Assembly (NCBI GenBank): GCA_040218875.1
Contig: JAVJQP010000009.1
Length of the DNA stretch: 64,000 nucleotides
Direction: 5' to 3' (one strand)
Source: Coleofasciculus sp937127375
GTDB lineage: Bacteria > Cyanobacteriota > Cyanobacteriia > Cyanobacteriales > Coleofasciculaceae
Below are positions 61,201 through 64,000 of the stretch, piece after piece. The notes under the pieces are model-generated. The model saw only the letters and a program-made list of their open reading frames with translations, made no database searches and had not been told where the DNA came from. The position numbers and the translations under genes were made by a program. Position 1 is the stretch's first letter; each line of letters opens with the position of its first letter.

Positions 61201-61869
61201 GTTCCCGATCAACCCTCCTACCGGATTATTGTTGCTGATGATAAACCCGAAAACCGCCAAATTTTGGTTAAGCTGTTAACCTTTCCTGGGTTAGAGGTGC
61301 GCTCGGCGGAAAATGGACAGGAAGCCCTGACATTGTGGCAACAGTGGCAACCCCATCTGATTTGGATGGATATGCGGATGCCGATTATGGATGGCTATCA
61401 GGCGACGCAACAGATTCGTTGCCAATCAGACAGTCAAACCCCAATTATTATCGCGTTAACGGCTTACGCTTCCCATAGCGATCGCGCCTCGGCACTACAA
61501 GCGGGTTGTAATGATTATGTTACCAAACCTTTTCAAGTGGAAACGTTGTTTGCCAAAATGGAAGAGTATTTAGGAGTGCGCTATGTTTATGCAGCTGATC
61601 AGCCACAATTATCCAGAACGACTCAGCCAGAGACATCGGTTCAGGGAAATCAGTTAACTCCTGAACGTTTATCGGTGATGCCCCTATCCTGGATTGAAAT
61701 GCTTTCTGAAGTGGCACAGCTTTGTGATGATGAAGAAATTTTCTCGCTTATTGAACAAATTCCGCCAGAGGAAACGCTTCTAATCACGACTCTAAGCCAT
61801 CTTGCTCACAATTTCCAGTTTGATCCAATTATTCAGCTAGCTCAAGCTGTGATTAATTCAGATAAGTAG
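58213..61869 (+). CDS. hybrid histidine kinase with five PAS domains and receiver
   Basis: From ATG at 58213 (a TTG nine bases earlier is in frame) the protein has 1218 residues: coiled coil (5-35), five PAS modules (about 52-165, 175-305, 320-435, 465-585 and 600-700), HisKA with H728 in ANMSHELRTPLN, HATPase_c (about 830-985), receiver with D1053 in IWMDMRMPIMDG, and a helical tail (LSHLAHNFQFDPIIQLAQAV). The ATPase contains a low-complexity insert (about residues 863-902, DNA 60802-60920) made of the simple repeat seen elsewhere between genes, between the N and G1 boxes. It is soluble. Position suggests control by the KaiB/KaiC-like proteins. Confidence 0.93.
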   Translation: MAKKTREELEQELQYLRDRLSVAEETLQAIRQGEVDALVVSGPAGDQIFTLQSADEPYRLFVEQMQEGAATVTSDGMLLYCNHRLADLLQRNLETVIGSNFKQYLNPVEVPFFQSLLQKDEAGYSHREFYLIASDQTEIPVELSVSPLMMEGIKVNCLIVTDLTENKRQKKLVAAEKLARSIFEQVADAIVVCDQRGTIIRTSMATQELCGKNSILQPFDQIFPLMFGSSTIREDNYTMSSPSPTSGHPFSIATILNGEIFQGVEVVFGREDGQQFHLLLSGRALLNSKNQIQGCVVTLTNITARKQSEQALQESQERFRRAVLYSPIPIMLHAEDGEVLQINQAWTELTGYTHQDIRAIADWTQKAYGTRQALVLARIDQLYQLNQPIGEGEYTIITRNGSTRIWDFYSAPLGKLSDGRRMVISTALDVTLRKQAELALQQAKATLEVRVTERTEALQQELQIRHQAEQELRASQARFAGILEIASDGIISVDANQRIILFNQGAEKMFGYRVSEVLDQPLDLLLPNRYTLAHHQHIKTFSHSQGKARRMGERQAIFGRRKDGTEFPAEASISKLILDNQVMFTAFVQDITERQQIEEKLQQSETRLKTIITATCDGIMIVDRQGQVCFANPAAAQLFDMTPDALLNYQWGMPLGETTEIKLIQSSGIERTAEMKATPIQWFSKSAYVIALRDITKRKQAELSLQQAKADAEAANQAKSMFLANMSHELRTPLNIILGFTQVMSRDPAITPEEQENLDIINKSGNHLLCLINDVLDLSKIEAGCISVEESRFDLIALMRSLQEMFQHKARAKGLQLHLNIAADVPHYIQADSNKLRQVLINLLSNAIKFTPQGSITLWVAPVQAEGFLKAEGKGQRAEGNDNGSDAEEMRTPPSSPSSPSFHLRFEISDTGVGIAPTELGSIFDAFIQTNAGKVANEGTGLGLAISRKFVQLMGGGIQVSSQLNQGSTFSFEIPVHLADASDMELVHTHRRVIGLVPDQPSYRIIVADDKPENRQILVKLLTFPGLEVRSAENGQEALTLWQQWQPHLIWMDMRMPIMDGYQATQQIRCQSDSQTPIIIALTAYASHSDRASALQAGCNDYVTKPFQVETLFAKMEEYLGVRYVYAADQPQLSRTTQPETSVQGNQLTPERLSVMPLSWIEMLSEVAQLCDDEEIFSLIEQIPPEETLLITTLSHLAHNFQFDPIIQLAQAVINSDK

Positions 61870-61886
61870 TTCCGTTATTTCTGACA

Positions 61887-62183
61887 AGGGCGGGTTTTGT
61901 TTTTCATTTATCGGTGGGGAGGGCGGGTTTTGTTTTTCCGTTATCGGTGAGGAGGGCGGGTTTTGTTTTTCCGTTATCGGTGAGGAGGGCGGGTTTTGTT
62001 TTTCCGTTATCGGTGAGGAGGGCGGGTTTTGTTTTTCATTTATCGGTGAGGAGGGCGGGTTTTGTTTTTCCGTTATCGGTGAGGAGGGCGGGTTTTGTTT
62101 TTTCGTTATCGGTGAGGAGGGCGGGTTTTGTTTTTTCGTTATCGGTGAGGAGGGCGGGTTTTGTTTTTTCGTTATCGGCGACT
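61887..62183 (+). repeat. nine tandem 33-bp units of the GGGCGGGTTTTG type
   Basis: Units AGGGCGGGTTTTGTTTTTCC plus GTTATCGGTGAGG start at 61887 and every 33 bases to 62151. They vary only in CATTTA, CCGTTA or TTCGTTA. From about 62200 come two to three units of CTAAACCCGCCCCTACAATT in the complementary sense, so the array can fold back. It separates the hybrid kinase from the GGDEF regulator. The apparent 11-residue-repeat ORF is an artefact. No spacers, so not CRISPR. Confidence 0.92.
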
Positions 62184-62297
62184 AGCTGAATTGATTCCCT
62201 AAACCCGCCCCTACAATTGTCCCTAAACCCGCCCCTACAATTGTCCCTAAACCTGGCTCTACAATAGAGTTATTACTTATGACGGAGGAGGGCAGCG

Positions 62298-63809
62298 ATG
62301 TTAGATGTTAAAGCGAATATCTTAATTGTAGATGACCATCCTGATAATCTGCGATCGCTGGCTGCCATCCTCAGCAGTGCTGGGTATAAAGTGAGAAAAG
62401 CCATTAGTGGCAAGATGGCGTTAGAAACCATTCGTTCCTACCCGCCAGACTTAATTCTCCTCGACATCAAAATGCCGCAAATGGATGGCTATACCGTTTG
62501 CTCAACTCTAAAAGCCAACGCCGCTACTCAAAGGATTCCCATTATCTTTTTGAGTGCTTTAGATGACGTAACGGATAAAGTGAAAGCCTTTACCGTAGGT
62601 GGTTCAGATTATATTGTCAAACCCTTTCAGGCGCAAGAGGTATTAATCCGCGTTAAAAATAACCTGATGCTCGCCCATCAACGCCAAGAACTTCTCGCCC
62701 AAAAGAAGCAACTTCAAGACCAAAATGCCCAATTACATCTTTTACTGACGCTGACTCACCGGATTAGCCAAACCGATGATTTTCAGTCTGCCTTAACCAT
62801 CACATTAACGAAAATTTGTCAAACTATCCATTGGGATTTTGCCGAAGCGTGGATTCCTAATCCTAAAGAAACTCTCCTGGATTGTAGTCGGGGATGGTAT
62901 AGTCGCGATCCCACCTTTAAATTATTTAGATATCATCGACAAACTACTACGTTTGCGCCGAATATTGGACTACCGGGGCGAGTTTGGGTATCAAAAAAGC
63001 CGGAATGGATCACCGAGATTTCGGCAGAATCGGCTTGCTGTTATCTTTGTGCTGAAGGGGGGTTAAATCTTGACCTGAACACGGGTGTCGGTGTACCGAT
63101 TCTGTTTCGCGATCGCGTCTTAGCCATTTTAGTCTTTTTCAAACAAGCCAGGAGTGAATCCGAACCGAGATTAATCGACTTTATCCAGCTAATCGCGGCT
63201 CAGTTAGGCACATTGATGCAGCGGATTAAAGTCGAAACCGCTTTATTTGAAGCCAATCAGAAACTCAAATATTTAGTGACTATTGATGGTTTAACCGGAA
63301 TCGCCAATCGCCGCAAATTTGACCAATATATTCATCGAGAATGGCAACGACTATTCCGAGAGCAACTTCCCCTTTCCTTAATTTTAGGAGATATTGATTT
63401 TTTTAAGCGTTATAACGATACCTATGGACATCAAGCCGGCGATGATTGTCTGCGAAACGTAGCCACTAAAATCCGCCTCTTAGTTAAACGTCCCGCCGAT
63501 TTAGTCGCCCGATATGGCGGTGAAGAATTTGCCGTCATTTTACCCAATACCGATGCCAAAGGCGCGATTCATGTTGCCGAAACTATCCGCCAAGGCGTGG
63601 AAAATCTCAAGATTCCCCATGGCGGTTCAGAGAGCAGTAAATATGTCACCTTAAGTTTAGGCGTGTCTAGCCTCATCCCTAATCCTTTAGTAAACATAGA
63701 AGCGTTAATTAATCAAGCAGATCAGGCACTGTATCGAGCTAAAGCAGGAGGCAGAAATCAGACGGTAGGGGAATACTCAATTCCCGTAAATTTATACTGC
63801 ACTATTTAA
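62298..63809 (+). CDS. response regulator with GAF and GGDEF (diguanylate cyclase)
   Basis: The 503-residue protein has a receiver (about 5-125) with D56 in LILLDIKMPQMDG and Lys in YIVKPF. A coiled linker (125-150), a GAF domain (about 150-320: IHWDFAEAWIPNPKE, IGLPGRVWVSKKPEWITE, GVGVPILFRDRVLAILVFF) and a GGDEF domain (about 335-495) follow. The active site is GGEEF (407-411) and the inhibitory I-site R398-x-x-D401 lies five residues before it, so it should make cyclic-di-GMP under feedback. GAGGAGGG precedes the ATG. It likely receives phosphate from the kinase at 58213. Confidence 0.95.
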   Translation: MLDVKANILIVDDHPDNLRSLAAILSSAGYKVRKAISGKMALETIRSYPPDLILLDIKMPQMDGYTVCSTLKANAATQRIPIIFLSALDDVTDKVKAFTVGGSDYIVKPFQAQEVLIRVKNNLMLAHQRQELLAQKKQLQDQNAQLHLLLTLTHRISQTDDFQSALTITLTKICQTIHWDFAEAWIPNPKETLLDCSRGWYSRDPTFKLFRYHRQTTTFAPNIGLPGRVWVSKKPEWITEISAESACCYLCAEGGLNLDLNTGVGVPILFRDRVLAILVFFKQARSESEPRLIDFIQLIAAQLGTLMQRIKVETALFEANQKLKYLVTIDGLTGIANRRKFDQYIHREWQRLFREQLPLSLILGDIDFFKRYNDTYGHQAGDDCLRNVATKIRLLVKRPADLVARYGGEEFAVILPNTDAKGAIHVAETIRQGVENLKIPHGGSESSKYVTLSLGVSSLIPNPLVNIEALINQADQALYRAKAGGRNQTVGEYSIPVNLYCTI

Positions 63810-63838
63810 AATTCAATCGACGAGAGCAGAGGGTGGTT

Positions 63839-64000
63839 ATGGTAAACAAGCAAACGAGTGTTTTAATCGTAGATGACAATATAGATAATCTGCGCTCCTT
63901 GGCGGCAATTCTTAGGTTAGAGGGTTATAAAGTTAGAAAAGCTATTAGTGGACAGGTAGCATTAGAAACGGTTCGTTCTCACCAGCCGGACTTAATTCTC
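63839..64000 (+). CDS. response regulator receiver, cut by the window edge
   Basis: From ATG at 63839 the available 54 codons read MVNKQTSVLIVDDNIDNLRS, LAAILRLEGYKVRKAISGQV, then ALETVRSHQPDLIL, the first half of a receiver. It is closely similar to the start of the preceding GGDEF regulator (NILIVDDHPDNLRSLAAIL, KVRKAISGKMALETIRS), so a tandem paralogue. It begins 29 bases after that gene, in the same operon. The output domain is beyond the window. Confidence 0.92.
   Translation, partial: MVNKQTSVLIVDDNIDNLRSLAAILRLEGYKVRKAISGQVALETVRSHQPDLIL

Noticed and set aside
61887..62183. Possible CRISPR array
   Set aside because: Repeats are directly adjacent with no unique spacers, and no cas genes are present.
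61914..62189. ORF with 11-residue repeats (RRAGFVFPLSV)
   Set aside because: A product of the 33-bp array; no start signal and no codon-position bias expected of a gene.
1..64000. rRNA or tRNA genes, prophage structural genes, complete transposase genes
   Set aside because: I looked for characteristic motifs (16S/23S landmarks, TTCRA arms, DDE transposase motifs) and saw none; a tRNA could still be missed by eye.

Overview
The window comes from a cyanobacterial chromosome, most likely a filamentous, repeat-rich one. Evidence: very frequent GCGATCGC (HIP1) octamers; NdhN of the thylakoid NDH-1 complex; a cyanobacterial-type Omp85; KaiB/KaiC homologues; DUF1822/DUF928/CHAT-CHASE2 genes; many Uma2, DUF433, VapBC and pentapeptide-type accessory genes. 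I see no rRNA, tRNA or CRISPR array.

Layout. 1-3.4 kb is gene-poor, with tandem and dispersed repeats and one hypothetical gene. 3.4-10.3 kb holds a PAS histidine kinase, a Slr1339-like protein, a VWA protein, ndhN, a Uma2 nuclease and a SpoIID-like protein. 11-15.2 kb holds a small protein and a STAND NB-ARC ATPase with a related Gly/Asn-rich N-terminus; the ATPase gene is interrupted by one in-frame TAA. 15.2-24 kb is accessory: DUF433 remnant, DUF6883/DUF4926 pair, possible TnpB-element relic, a large HTH/Ig-like membrane protein, truncated GST, VapBC, a divergent XRE pair with a dyad operator, a frameshifted gene and a decayed vapBC beside enolase. 26-32 kb carries a secreted protein and a minus-strand cluster: sigma-like factor, DUF1822, CHAT-CHASE2, DUF928. 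32-37 kb has small conserved genes and two TPR proteins flanking a glycosyltransferase. 37-39.4 kb has a 20-residue-repeat protein and a CsbD/lipoprotein stress group. 39.5-43.2 kb is a partner-switching module (SpoIIE phosphatase, Slr1658-like, STAS). 43.5-51.6 kb has Omp85, a candidate orphan toxin/immunity pair, a sodium:solute symporter with a small membrane protein, GNAT, HEAT and general-stress genes. 51.8-55.3 kb has a pentapeptide protein and an HTH-TIR-AAA ATPase. 55.7-64 kb is a coherent cluster: KaiC-like ATPase, two KaiB-like proteins, a five-PAS hybrid histidine kinase, and response regulators with a GGDEF output, cut by the window edge.

How the genes may work together. The best candidates for an under-described system are (i) the Kai-like/hybrid-kinase/cyclic-di-GMP cluster at the right end, (ii) the sigma/DUF1822/CHAT-CHASE2/DUF928 cluster, which joins a transcription-factor-like protein to a membrane-anchored caspase-like protease, and (iii) the NB-ARC protein with a neighbour that shares its N-terminal motif, reminiscent of amyloid-signalling pairs. 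A recurrent genome-scale feature is a TA-flanked MITE-like repeat whose first bases supply the stop codon of two unrelated genes.

Functions are assigned from recognisable motifs and remembered family features only; no database search was possible.
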